From Saccharopolyspora spinosa NRRL 18395 (GTDB lineage: Bacteria > Actinomycetota > Actinomycetes > Mycobacteriales > Pseudonocardiaceae), in assembly GCF_000194155.1 (NCBI RefSeq), contig NZ_GL877879.1, positions 693,948 through 757,091 on the forward strand: a DNA stretch of 63,144 bases, written 5' to 3'. Both the position numbers and the translations under genes were made by a program. Under the pieces are notes generated by a model that was given only the letters and a program-made list of their open reading frames with translations, was not told where the DNA came from and did no database searches. This document shows positions 8,987 through 17,341 of the stretch, piece after piece. The stretch's first letter is position 1. Every line of letters starts with the position of its first letter.

Positions 8987-9025
8987 CTGCAAACGTTGAC
9001 ATTGGCCGTGCAGTGCGCTTATGGT
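8987..9025 (+). promoter_or_regulatory. Promoter of the catabolic operon with overlapping LacI-type operator O2
   Basis: A CG-centred palindrome, CTGCAAACGTTGACA (8987-9001), overlaps a perfect -35 TTGACA at 8996-9001. An 18-base spacer leads to TATGGT at 9020-9025. Repressor bound here would occlude the -35 box. The first gene downstream starts at 9168. Confidence 0.6.
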
Positions 9026-9167
9026 CCTCGTCGTCGCACTCCCCCGTCAGTCTCTGCGCCACGGTTCTCAAATCCCTCTGGGTCGCGTTCTGACCGGTAT
9101 CGGGGAAGCGACCAGAGTGGGCCACAGGGTCTGCCGATGAATCACGACTTGAGGAGTTGGGTTCAGA

Positions 9168-9890
9168 ATGCTTCTAGGCTGGCGCGCCAAGATCGGCCAG
9201 ATCCGCCCCGCAACCGCTATCGAGGGCGCCGAGGAGTGGCGGAGCGTCGCCCCGACCGGCGTCGCCTTCGCCGATGCCCGCACCATCGTCCCCAGGGTGG
9301 ACGAGGGGGGTCTGAAGGTGATGATGTCGCAGGTGCTGGAGGCGTCCCGCCAGCTGGCGACCTCCAAGGTCGACCTCATCGTGCAATGCGGCGCGCCGGG
9401 GACCTTCCTCGATGGCCCAGGCGCCGACGAGCGCATCACCAGCGAGATCACGGCGCACACCGGGATTCCAGCCATTACGATGCAGGAGTCGGCGGTCAAG
9501 GCGCTGCAGGCGCTTGACGCCACCACCGTCGCTGTCGGAACCATTTACACCAACGATGTGAACGAGGCGCTGGCAGCGTCTCTCGAAAGTCACGGCATCA
9601 AGGTGAGTGCCATCGAAGGCCTCCAGATGACCGACCCGTACGACGCGAGCACCCACGACGCCGACAGTGCCTACCGCCTCGGCAAGGCCGTGTACAAGAA
9701 GGCCGGCGGTGCTGACGCGATCCTCATCTCCTGTGGCACCTACCGAACCTTCGAGACATTGCCCTACCTCGAAATGGACACGGGTGCCGCAGTGGTCAGC
9801 AGTAACCAGTCGACGCTCTGGCACGCATTGCGCACGCTCGGCTTGCCGGACGTCATCCCCAACCTCGGCCGACTTTGGACTGTGGCCTGA
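9168..9890 (+). CDS. Asp/Glu racemase superfamily protein (maleate isomerase / arylmalonate decarboxylase-like)
   Basis: A 240-aa cytoplasmic enzyme. Two cysteines stand at the expected symmetry-related positions: C74 in DLIVQCGAPGTF and C189 in ILISCGTYRTFE. This is the two-Cys layout of maleate cis-trans isomerases, hydantoin/aspartate racemases and arylmalonate decarboxylases. The length fits the maleate isomerase/AMDase branch. The start at 9168 is supported by a GAGGAG ribosome binding site. It is first in an operon with a dipeptide-type ABC transporter, a dehydrogenase and an isomerase, so a role in catabolising a dicarboxylic or cyclic imported compound is likely. The reaction (cis-trans isomerisation, racemisation or decarboxylation) cannot be told apart by eye. 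Confidence 0.85.
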   Translation: MLLGWRAKIGQIRPATAIEGAEEWRSVAPTGVAFADARTIVPRVDEGGLKVMMSQVLEASRQLATSKVDLIVQCGAPGTFLDGPGADERITSEITAHTGIPAITMQESAVKALQALDATTVAVGTIYTNDVNEALAASLESHGIKVSAIEGLQMTDPYDASTHDADSAYRLGKAVYKKAGGADAILISCGTYRTFETLPYLEMDTGAAVVSSNQSTLWHALRTLGLPDVIPNLGRLWTVA

Positions 9891-9914
9891 GTTCAACTGT
9901 CCAAGACCGAGAGG

Positions 9915-10808
9915 ATGATCGAGATGGCGGCTGGTGTTGTCCAGGAAACCGCGTCTCCAAAGCGGCCCGCGCTCAGCGGGTGGCTTTCGACATTGACAAA
10001 GCCCACCCATGTCACGGGCGTGGTCATCGTCGGTGTGGTCGTGTTCTGTGCGATCTTCGCCGACCTTATCTCGCCGCACGACCCGATCCTGGCCGACCCG
10101 CACCAGAGGTATCTGGCCCTGTTCTCCCCGGGACACGTCCTCGGGACGGATGAACTCGGACGGGACGTGTTGAGCCGGCTGATTCATGGCGCCAGGTTCG
10201 CCCTCTTCGTCGCGGTCGCGCCGACACTGATCGCGCTGGTCATCGGCGGGCTGATCGGCCTGATGTCGGGGTACGTCGGCGGCAAGATCGACGCGGTGAT
10301 TATGCGCGTGTTCGACGTCGTCTTCGCATTCCCGGGCGTCCTGCTCGCGCTGGGGATCGGCGCCGCCCTGGGGGCGGGCATGGTCTCGATGATCATCGCG
10401 ATGGTCGTGGTGACCATTCCCGAGGTTGGCCGTCTCGTGCGCGGAAGCGTCCTAGGCGAGAAGGAGCAGCCCTACGTCGAGTCGGCTCTCACGCTGGGGC
10501 TGGGACACTTCCGGACGGCCACCCTGCACGTCGCCCCCAACGTTGTGAGCCCGCTGGTGGTCATCGGCGCGCTGCAGACCGGCAAGAACGTGATCCTGGC
10601 GGCGAGCCTCAGTTTCCTGGGGCTTGGCGTAAAACCCCCGACGCCGGACTGGGGAGCGATGCTCAACGGCGGCCGGGCAGCCTTGTTGAGCGCGCCGCAC
10701 GTGGCGACGCTCGCCGGGCTGGCGATCGTCACCCTCACTGTCGGCTTCAACCTGGTCGGCGACGCCGTTCGTGACCACCTGGATCCGCGAGTGCGGAACA
10801 ACTCCTGA
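9915..10808 (+). CDS. ABC transporter permease, DppC type
   Basis: A 297-aa inner-membrane permease of the peptide/nickel importer family. It has an N-terminal OppC-like segment (LSTLTKPTHVTGVVIVGVVVFCAIFADL), the GTDELGRDVLSRLIHGAR block typical of DppC/OppC, and about six membrane segments. The EAA loop follows (about residue 190, ALTLGLGHFRTATLHVAPN). It lies 24 bp after the racemase-family gene and 12 bp before the DppB-type gene. With that gene and the fused ATPase it forms the membrane complex served by the binding protein at 7082. Confidence 0.92.
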   Translation: MIEMAAGVVQETASPKRPALSGWLSTLTKPTHVTGVVIVGVVVFCAIFADLISPHDPILADPHQRYLALFSPGHVLGTDELGRDVLSRLIHGARFALFVAVAPTLIALVIGGLIGLMSGYVGGKIDAVIMRVFDVVFAFPGVLLALGIGAALGAGMVSMIIAMVVVTIPEVGRLVRGSVLGEKEQPYVESALTLGLGHFRTATLHVAPNVVSPLVVIGALQTGKNVILAASLSFLGLGVKPPTPDWGAMLNGGRAALLSAPHVATLAGLAIVTLTVGFNLVGDAVRDHLDPRVRNNS

Positions 10809-10820
10809 GGAGGCACACCC

Positions 10821-11771
10821 ATGCTCAGGTACACAGGCAAACGTGCGCTCCAGCTGCTCCCGGTCATCTTCGGCGTGACGTTCGCGGTCTTCCTGCTCAG
10901 CCAGATCATTCCGGGTGATATAGCCGATGTGCGGCTAGGCGGCAACGCGAGCGAGGCGGAGAAGCAGGCTCTGCGTGACCAGCTCGGCGTGGATCGAAAC
11001 ATCTTCGTCCAGTATTTGATCTACCTAGGACATCTCCTTCGAGGAGATCTCGGCGTCTCGACGGCCTATCATCAGCCTGCTCTGGACGTGCTGTTGTCAC
11101 GGCTGGTGAACACCGCCGTCATCGCGGTTCCCGCCGTAATCGTGGCGGCGGTTCTCGGGATCGTGCTCGGCAGCTGGGCGGCGCTGAAGGCCAACTCGTT
11201 GCGCGACCGCGGCCTGACGGTGTTCGTGCTTGTTCTGACCAGCATGCCGTCGTTCTGGCTGGGGCTGATCCTCGTCTTGCTCTTCGGTCTGACCCTCGGC
11301 TGGCTGCCGGTTAGCGGTATGCGAAGCATCGTCGGCGGGGGTGGACTGGGGGACGTCGCCAGCCACGCGATCCTCCCTGTGCTCACGCTCGCGGCGTGGT
11401 CGGTAGCGGTCATCGCGAGAATGACGCGAGCGTCCATGCTCGATGTCATGAGCAGCGACTTCGTGCGCAGCGCCCGATCCCGCGGTACGCCGGAGCGCAA
11501 GGTCGTGTTTCGGCATGCGTTGCCCAACGCGATGCCCCCGGTGATCACCGTCGTCGGCCTCCAGGCTGGCTTCCTGCTCAGCGGTGCCGTGCTCACCGAG
11601 ACGGTATTCGCATGGCCCGGTATAGGTCTGGCCTTGTCCCAGGCGATCACTCAGCGCGACACCGTGCTGTTGCAGGGCGGCATCCTGTTGATCGCCGTGA
11701 TCTTCGTATTGATCAACTTCCTGGTTGACATCCTGTACGCCTACTTCAATCCGAAGATCAAGCTCAGTTGA
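10821..11771 (+). CDS. ABC transporter permease, DppB type
   Basis: A 316-aa permease. It opens with MLRYTGKRALQLLPVIFGVTF and IPGDIADVRLGGNASEAEKQ, both hallmarks of DppB/OppB N-termini. The family EAA loop (FVRSARSRGTPERKVVFRHALPNA) and C-terminal FAWPGIGLALSQAI also match. A GAGGAGG ribosome binding site precedes ATG 10821. It partners the DppC-type protein encoded just upstream. Gene order C before B is reversed relative to the common B-C order but still forms a normal heterodimer. Confidence 0.92.
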   Translation: MLRYTGKRALQLLPVIFGVTFAVFLLSQIIPGDIADVRLGGNASEAEKQALRDQLGVDRNIFVQYLIYLGHLLRGDLGVSTAYHQPALDVLLSRLVNTAVIAVPAVIVAAVLGIVLGSWAALKANSLRDRGLTVFVLVLTSMPSFWLGLILVLLFGLTLGWLPVSGMRSIVGGGGLGDVASHAILPVLTLAAWSVAVIARMTRASMLDVMSSDFVRSARSRGTPERKVVFRHALPNAMPPVITVVGLQAGFLLSGAVLTETVFAWPGIGLALSQAITQRDTVLLQGGILLIAVIFVLINFLVDILYAYFNPKIKLS

Positions 11772-11816
11772 GGGGAGACCAGATGTTCGTGCTGGTGACG
11801 TTCTCGGGGAATGCGC

Positions 11817-12950
11817 ATGACTAGCGGCCCAGGCCGGGAGCCGAGCAAAGCTGTGACGAGGCCAGATGCCGGCACGATGGCCGAGATCGCCGAAGCCACC
11901 GGTTTTTCCATCTCGACCGTGTCCCGGGCGCTCAACCGTCCGGAGCTGGTGGCCGAGAACACGCGGAAGAAGGTGCTGAAGGTCGCGGACGAGCTGTCGT
12001 TCCACCCCAATCGGGCGGCGTCCGGCCTGCGATCAGGCTCCCACCGGTGTCTGGCCCTCCTGGTCGGTGACATCTCGCAGCCGTGGTATTCGATGATCGC
12101 GAAGTCGGTCGACACCGTGTGCGCAGAGCACAGCTTCGCGCTACAGCTGAAGAGCTTCGGCCACGATCAGGCCAAGGCGCTCAGCTACCTCGCCCGCATC
12201 CCGTACGAGGGCGTCGACGGAATCATCATCAACACAGGTGACGACCTCGGCAGTCCGGAGATCCGCGCACAGCTGGCGAGGATCGCCGAGCGGGGGATTC
12301 ATGTCGTGACGATCGGACAGACCATTCCGGGCCTGGACGTCCCGACGATTCTCTATGACGACTACTGCGGTGCCGAAGAGGCCACCGCCCACCTCGTCGA
12401 GGACTGGGGTGTGCCGCTTGTATTCCTTGGTGCGATCAGGGGCTCGGTCCCCGCTGAGAATCGGTGGCAGGGATTTAGCAGCGTGGTCCGCCGCCACGGG
12501 CAGGCGGATGGGATCCGTATCGTCACCGACGGCTACGACTACAAGGCCGGTTACTCGGCCATGTCGGCGCACCTGCGCGTCGGTCCGTGGCCGAAGGGGG
12601 TGCTCGCGTCGAATGACCAACTCGCCGTGGGCGCGATAAGAGCCATCACGGACCTCGGCGGTACCGTTGGCACTGATATCGCCGTTGTCGGCTTCGGCGA
12701 CCTCGACTTCGCGCCGTACCTCGTGCCACCGCTGTCCTCGGTCAGCGGCTCTGTCCAAGAGATCGCCGGAGCGGCGACCAACAGGCTCATCAGCTTGGTT
12801 AAGGGCGAGGCACAAGGCAATGCGATGCCCCCGATCACCGTCCCCCGGAAGCTCGTCATCCGGGAGTCGTCACAGCCGCCGCCCAGCGCCGGGACGGCGG
12901 ATTGGGAAAAGCCCGGCGAGCGTCACCAACGAGAAGGGGCAAACCCATGA
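11817..12950 (+). CDS. LacI/GalR-family transcriptional regulator
   Basis: A 377-aa regulator. After a roughly 20-residue lead, the LacI DNA-binding helix-turn-helix TMAEIAEATGFSISTVSRALNRP is followed by the hinge region and a periplasmic-binding-like effector domain (ALLVGDISQPWY, ending GDLDFAPYLVPPLSSV). I prefer ATG 11817 to 11811 because GGGGA is then correctly spaced. It is unusual in lying inside the operon, between the permeases and the ATPase gene, with which it overlaps by 4 bp (ATGA). The two palindromes at 8700 and 8987 are its likely operators, giving autoregulation and coordinate control of both divergent units. Confidence 0.93.
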   Translation: MTSGPGREPSKAVTRPDAGTMAEIAEATGFSISTVSRALNRPELVAENTRKKVLKVADELSFHPNRAASGLRSGSHRCLALLVGDISQPWYSMIAKSVDTVCAEHSFALQLKSFGHDQAKALSYLARIPYEGVDGIIINTGDDLGSPEIRAQLARIAERGIHVVTIGQTIPGLDVPTILYDDYCGAEEATAHLVEDWGVPLVFLGAIRGSVPAENRWQGFSSVVRRHGQADGIRIVTDGYDYKAGYSAMSAHLRVGPWPKGVLASNDQLAVGAIRAITDLGGTVGTDIAVVGFGDLDFAPYLVPPLSSVSGSVQEIAGAATNRLISLVKGEAQGNAMPPITVPRKLVIRESSQPPPSAGTADWEKPGERHQREGANP

Positions 12951-14662
12951 GTGACTCCCCCGACGGGCTGCCGCTGCTTGCTGTCGACAACCTTGTCGTC
13001 AGTTTCACCGGACCCAACGGTTCCTCCGACGTTGTCAAGGGCGTGTCGTTCTGTGTCGGACGCGGCGAGACAGTCGCGATCGTCGGAGAATCGGGTTCCG
13101 GCAAGTCCACAATGGCCATGTCCGTCATCCGGCTGCTCGCCGCCAACGGCAAAATCCGCGCCGGTAGCATCCGCTTCGAGAACACCGACCTCACCACGAA
13201 GTCGGACACCGAACTTCGTAGCGTACGAGGCCGTCTCATCGGTTTGGTGCCGCAGGACCCGATGTCGAACCTGAACCCGAGCATGAAGATAGGTACCCAG
13301 GTCGCGGAAACCCTGCTGACACATGGGTTCGCGACCAGGCGCGACGTCCGGGGAAAAAGCCACGAAGCACTTCGAGCCGCGGGAATCCCGGAGCCGGAAC
13401 AGCGTGCCGCGCAGTATCCGCACGAGCTGTCCGGCGGGCTGCGCCAGCGCGTGCTGGTCGCGATCGGGCTCGCCTGCCGGCCGAAGCTGCTCATCGCAGA
13501 CGAGCCCACCAGTGCGCTCGATGTCACCGTCCAGCGGACGATTCTCGACCAGATCGACAGGATGACCGCCGAGATCGGCACCGCGGTCCTGCTCATCACC
13601 CACGACCTCGCCCTCGCGGCTGAACGTGCCCAGCGGATCATCGTGATGAACGAGGGGGAGATCGTCGAGGCAGGGCCCACTGCGCAGGTTCTGGCAACTC
13701 CGCGCCACCAGTACACGAAGGCCCTGCTCGACGCCGCCCCGAGCATCGCGGCCGTGCGCGTCGACTCGGGCCATACTGCCACCGGTGAGACGGACGCTGG
13801 CAAGCCGAGCCTCGTGGAGGTCCGGGAAGCGACCAAAATCTACCGTCCCCGAGGCAATCGCAAGGAGGTCCGAGCCGCTGCCGGCGTCACGTTCGACATC
13901 CCGGGCGGAAAGACGGTCGCCGTCGTGGGCGAGTCAGGTTCGGGAAAGACGACGACATCGCGGATGCTCCTTCGGCTCATCGAGCCGTCTTCGGGCTCGA
14001 TCTTCTTCGAGGGGCAGGAGATCGCGACGATGGATAAGGCCCAGCTCGCCGGATTCCGGCAGCGTGTGCAGCCGGTATTCCAGGATCCGTACGCCTCGCT
14101 GAACCCGATGTACACGATCGGCAGGATCGTTGAGGAGCCATTGGCCTTCTACAAGCGCGGAGGCAAGGCGCAACGACGCGCGCGGGTGCTCGAGCTGCTC
14201 GATCAGGTCGCACTTTCCTCGGACGTGATCGACCGCCGCCCCGCGGAACTGTCCGGCGGACAGCGGCAGCGTGTCGCGATCGCCAGGGCGATCGCCCTCA
14301 ACCCTGATCTGCTCATCTGCGACGAACCCGTGTCCGCCCTCGACGTCATGGTGCAGGCGCAGATCCTCCGGCTTCTCGACCGGTTGCAGGCCGAGCTCGG
14401 CCTCAGCTTGCTGTTCATCTCCCACGATCTCGCAGTGGTGCGGTTGATCGCGGACTACGTCTGTGTGATGAAGGACGGCGAGGTCGTCGAAGCCAACAGC
14501 AACAACGAGATCTTCGAAAACCCGCAGCACCCCTACACGAGAAAGCTGCTCGGCTCCGTCCCCGGCCATGAAATTCCGCAAGGCGGACGAACGGTGGAGA
14601 CACGTGCAGCTCGCGCATCAGTGCCGACCAAGGGTGCGCGGTCGACAGCAGCCGATAGGTAA
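12947..14662 (+). CDS. Fused DppD-DppF type ABC transporter ATP-binding protein
   Basis: A 571-aa protein carrying two complete ABC ATPase domains in one chain. Domain 1 has Walker A GESGSGKST (47-55), a variant signature LSGGLRQR and Walker B LLIADEPTSALD. Domain 2, from about residue 285, has Walker A GESGSGKTT, signature LSGGQRQR and Walker B LLICDEPVSALD. Both end with the oligopeptide-importer C-terminal extension (HQYTKALL; HPYTRKLL). The ATG at 12947 overlaps the LacI stop. It energises uptake through the DppB/DppC pair. About 105 bp separate it from the dehydrogenase gene, with no clear terminator. Confidence 0.95.
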   Translation: MSDSPDGLPLLAVDNLVVSFTGPNGSSDVVKGVSFCVGRGETVAIVGESGSGKSTMAMSVIRLLAANGKIRAGSIRFENTDLTTKSDTELRSVRGRLIGLVPQDPMSNLNPSMKIGTQVAETLLTHGFATRRDVRGKSHEALRAAGIPEPEQRAAQYPHELSGGLRQRVLVAIGLACRPKLLIADEPTSALDVTVQRTILDQIDRMTAEIGTAVLLITHDLALAAERAQRIIVMNEGEIVEAGPTAQVLATPRHQYTKALLDAAPSIAAVRVDSGHTATGETDAGKPSLVEVREATKIYRPRGNRKEVRAAAGVTFDIPGGKTVAVVGESGSGKTTTSRMLLRLIEPSSGSIFFEGQEIATMDKAQLAGFRQRVQPVFQDPYASLNPMYTIGRIVEEPLAFYKRGGKAQRRARVLELLDQVALSSDVIDRRPAELSGGQRQRVAIARAIALNPDLLICDEPVSALDVMVQAQILRLLDRLQAELGLSLLFISHDLAVVRLIADYVCVMKDGEVVEANSNNEIFENPQHPYTRKLLGSVPGHEIPQGGRTVETRAARASVPTKGARSTAADR

Positions 14663-14767
14663 TCCGCAGGACGATTCCAGCGCGTGCCCGAACCGGTTGA
14701 GCCCTTCATTGCGCCCTTTTCCGGCTCGGAAATCTGAATTCATATCGAGAACCGCACAGGAGTCTGT

Positions 14768-16276
14768 ATGACTGCAACGACCTCGCCAGACCTATTCGCT
14801 CTGCTCTCCACAACCGAATTCCACTCGGACATCAACGGCCGCACACGTCAAGGTACCCGGCACGAAGCACTCACTGACCCAGCGACCGGCCAGCCCTGGG
14901 GTACGGTGAGCCACAACGTCGATCTGGTCGACGAGGCCGTCGCTGTTGCCCGGGCGACCTACGCCAGCGGAGAATGGCGCTCGGTCAGCAACCTTCAGCG
15001 CGCCGACGTGCTCGATGCGATCGGGCGCGGCATCGACGCCCGCGTCGATGAAATCGCGGCGCTCGAGACGCTGGCCAATGGCAAGCCATTTCCTGCGACT
15101 AAGGCCGAGGTAGCCGTCAGCGCACGCTGGTGGCAGTACTACGCCGCGCTGCTGCGCACTACGCGTGAGGAACGCCTCAGCATCTCGGCGACCAAGGAGG
15201 CGACCCTGCGGTATGAGCCCGTGGGAGTCGTGACACTTATTACGCCATTCAACGGAGCATTCTCCCTCGGCACCTGGAAACTCGCCCCGGCGTTGGCTTC
15301 CGGAAATGCCGTCATTATCAAGCCGCCGCTTAACTCGCCGGGCTCGAGCATCCTCCTCAAGCAGATCGTGACCGAGGCCGGCGTACCCAACGGTGCTGTG
15401 ACCATCGTCCAGGGTGGCACCGGCGTCGGGCAGCGGCTCGTTGAGCACAAGTCGGTGGACATGGTCTCGTTCACCGGCAGCACAGCCGCGGCTGCGCAGG
15501 TCGGGATGTCTGTCTCGAGTCATCTCGGCCACTTCGTCGCAGAGGCCGGCGGCAAGTCGGCTCACATCATCTTCGATGATGCGCCGCTCGACGATGCGGT
15601 GACCGCGGTCGTGCAGGGTGGGTTCTCCGCGACCGGGCAGACCTGCGTGGCCGGCTCTCGGGTGCTCGTGCAACACGGTGTGGCGGACGAATTCACCGCT
15701 GCGCTGCTGGAGCGCGTGTCCCGGCTGCGCGTCGGTGCCCCCACGGAGGCCGGGGTACATCTCGGCCCGGTCGCCTCGGTCCAGCAGCAGCAGCGCATCC
15801 AGTCGTTGATCTCCCAGGCGATCGCCGACGGTGCCACCGTGCTCGCGGGCGGCGCCGAGCCCCCACCGGTGGCTGCCGGCCTCGAGCGGGGTTACTGGGT
15901 GGCGCCGACCGTCCTTCGGGTAGCTGACAACAGCGCCGGCATCTGCCAGACCGAGGTCTTCGGCCCGGTGCTGACGCTCGTGGAGTTCGCGGCCGAGGAG
16001 GAGGCAGTCGCGATAGCCAACGACTCGGCCTTCGGGCTCGCTGCCGGCTGCTGGACCTCCGATATGGCGCGAGCCCGCCGGATGTCGCAGAGCCTGAACG
16101 CTGGAACCGTGTGGATCAACACCTACCGGGGCATGGACTGGCAGACACCGTTCGGAGGTGTGAAGCAATCCGGCATCGGACGGGAGAACGGTATCGAAGG
16201 CTTGCGCGAGTTCCAAGAGGTCAAAGCGATTGTGCAGGACTTTGCCTCAGCCGCAGACCCTTTCGGACTCGCCTGA
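14768..16276 (+). CDS. NAD(P)-dependent aldehyde dehydrogenase
   Basis: A 502-aa ALDH-superfamily enzyme of normal length. The cofactor site (GVVTLITPFNGAFSLGTWKLAPAL), the general-base Glu in FVAEAGGKS and the nucleophilic Cys in ATGQTCVAGSR are all present, as is the C-terminal PFGGVKQSGIGRENG. The ATG is preceded by AGGAG. It oxidises an aldehyde to an acid; the specific substrate is not evident. It is part of the catabolic operon, followed after about 48 bp by the M19-like gene. Confidence 0.95.
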   Translation: MTATTSPDLFALLSTTEFHSDINGRTRQGTRHEALTDPATGQPWGTVSHNVDLVDEAVAVARATYASGEWRSVSNLQRADVLDAIGRGIDARVDEIAALETLANGKPFPATKAEVAVSARWWQYYAALLRTTREERLSISATKEATLRYEPVGVVTLITPFNGAFSLGTWKLAPALASGNAVIIKPPLNSPGSSILLKQIVTEAGVPNGAVTIVQGGTGVGQRLVEHKSVDMVSFTGSTAAAAQVGMSVSSHLGHFVAEAGGKSAHIIFDDAPLDDAVTAVVQGGFSATGQTCVAGSRVLVQHGVADEFTAALLERVSRLRVGAPTEAGVHLGPVASVQQQQRIQSLISQAIADGATVLAGGAEPPPVAAGLERGYWVAPTVLRVADNSAGICQTEVFGPVLTLVEFAAEEEAVAIANDSAFGLAAGCWTSDMARARRMSQSLNAGTVWINTYRGMDWQTPFGGVKQSGIGRENGIEGLREFQEVKAIVQDFASAADPFGLA

Positions 16277-16324
16277 CCCAAATCAGTGTCAACAAGAATC
16301 GGACTCGGAAAGAAAGCAGAGGAC

Positions 16325-17341
16325 ATGACAGCAGGAGCGCAAACCGGGGCCATCATCGTGGATTGTCTCGAGTACAGCAGGCCTTCCCGCAAGCGGTTCT
16401 TGGAGTGGCGCGACGGCCACGTCGGCTGCGTCCACGTAACGGTCGCGGTGTGGGAGACCGCCCGGGAAACATTGTCTGTCCTGGGCCACTGGAACGACCT
16501 CTTCGCCGAGAACGCCGACCTGATCGCGCCGGCCCGCACCGCGGCCGAGATCCGTGAGGTGGTCTCCTCCGGGCGTACCGCGGTCGTTCTGGGATTCCAG
16601 AACACCTCCCCCTTCGAAGACGACATCCGGCTGGTGCAGGTCTTTCACGACCTGGGCGTGCGGATCGTGCAACTCACCTACAACACCCAGAACAGCATCG
16701 CCGCCGGTTGCTGGGAGGACGACGACGCCGGCTTGTCCACTCACGTGGGACGGCAGTTCGTGAAGGAACTGAACCAGGTCGGAATGCTCGTCGACCTGTC
16801 GCACTGCTCCGAGCGGACGTGCCTCGACACCATCGAGTTCAGCCAGGTTCCGGTTGCGATCACGCATGCCAACCCGCTGGAGTTCGTCGGTACCGATGTC
16901 GAACTCGGCCGGCGCCCGAAGTCGTCCACCGTGCTGCGCGAGCTCGCGAGCGCCGGCGGCGTTGTGGGCCTGAGCCCGTACGTGCGGATGCTCAAGAACG
17001 GCGTCAAGACCACCGAGCAGGAATTCGTGGACATGATTTCGTGGACCGTCGAGCGGTTCGGTGTGGAACACGTCGCCCTGGGCACCGACTTCTACACCGG
17101 GTATGACGTCGAGGCCGTCAAATGGTGGCGGATGGGCCGGTGGGGTCGCGAAAGCCCGGTCCCGATCGACGAGAGCGCCCCGGTGGTCGAGTGGCCGACG
17201 TGGTTCCAGTCCCCTGCCGCCTTCCCGACGCTCGTCAGCACCATGATGCGGAGCGGGTTCACCGCCGCCGATCTGGACCTGGTTCTCGGCGGCAACTGGC
17301 TGCGCCTGTTCGAGCAGACCTTCGACCGCCCGTCCGCATGA
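16325..17341 (+). CDS. M19 (membrane/renal dipeptidase) family protein with altered metal site
   Basis: A 338-aa protein with the M19 fold. Family blocks include DLGVRIVQLTYNTQNSIAAGC, GLSTHVGRQFVKELNQVG, VDLSHCS, AITHANP and HVALGTDFY. The N-terminal D-G-H-x-D zinc motif reads D13-C-L-E-Y17 instead, so the HxD ligands are Leu and Tyr. The metal-bridging Glu position appears as Gln92 (VLGFQNTS). Two later His and one Asp ligand remain. Ordinary dinuclear-zinc dipeptidase chemistry is therefore doubtful. The start at 16325 follows AGCAGAGG; the longer frame from 16286 has no ribosome binding site. The 3' end overlaps the next gene by ATGA. Confidence 0.85.
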   Translation: MTAGAQTGAIIVDCLEYSRPSRKRFLEWRDGHVGCVHVTVAVWETARETLSVLGHWNDLFAENADLIAPARTAAEIREVVSSGRTAVVLGFQNTSPFEDDIRLVQVFHDLGVRIVQLTYNTQNSIAAGCWEDDDAGLSTHVGRQFVKELNQVGMLVDLSHCSERTCLDTIEFSQVPVAITHANPLEFVGTDVELGRRPKSSTVLRELASAGGVVGLSPYVRMLKNGVKTTEQEFVDMISWTVERFGVEHVALGTDFYTGYDVEAVKWWRMGRWGRESPVPIDESAPVVEWPTWFQSPAAFPTLVSTMMRSGFTAADLDLVLGGNWLRLFEQTFDRPSA

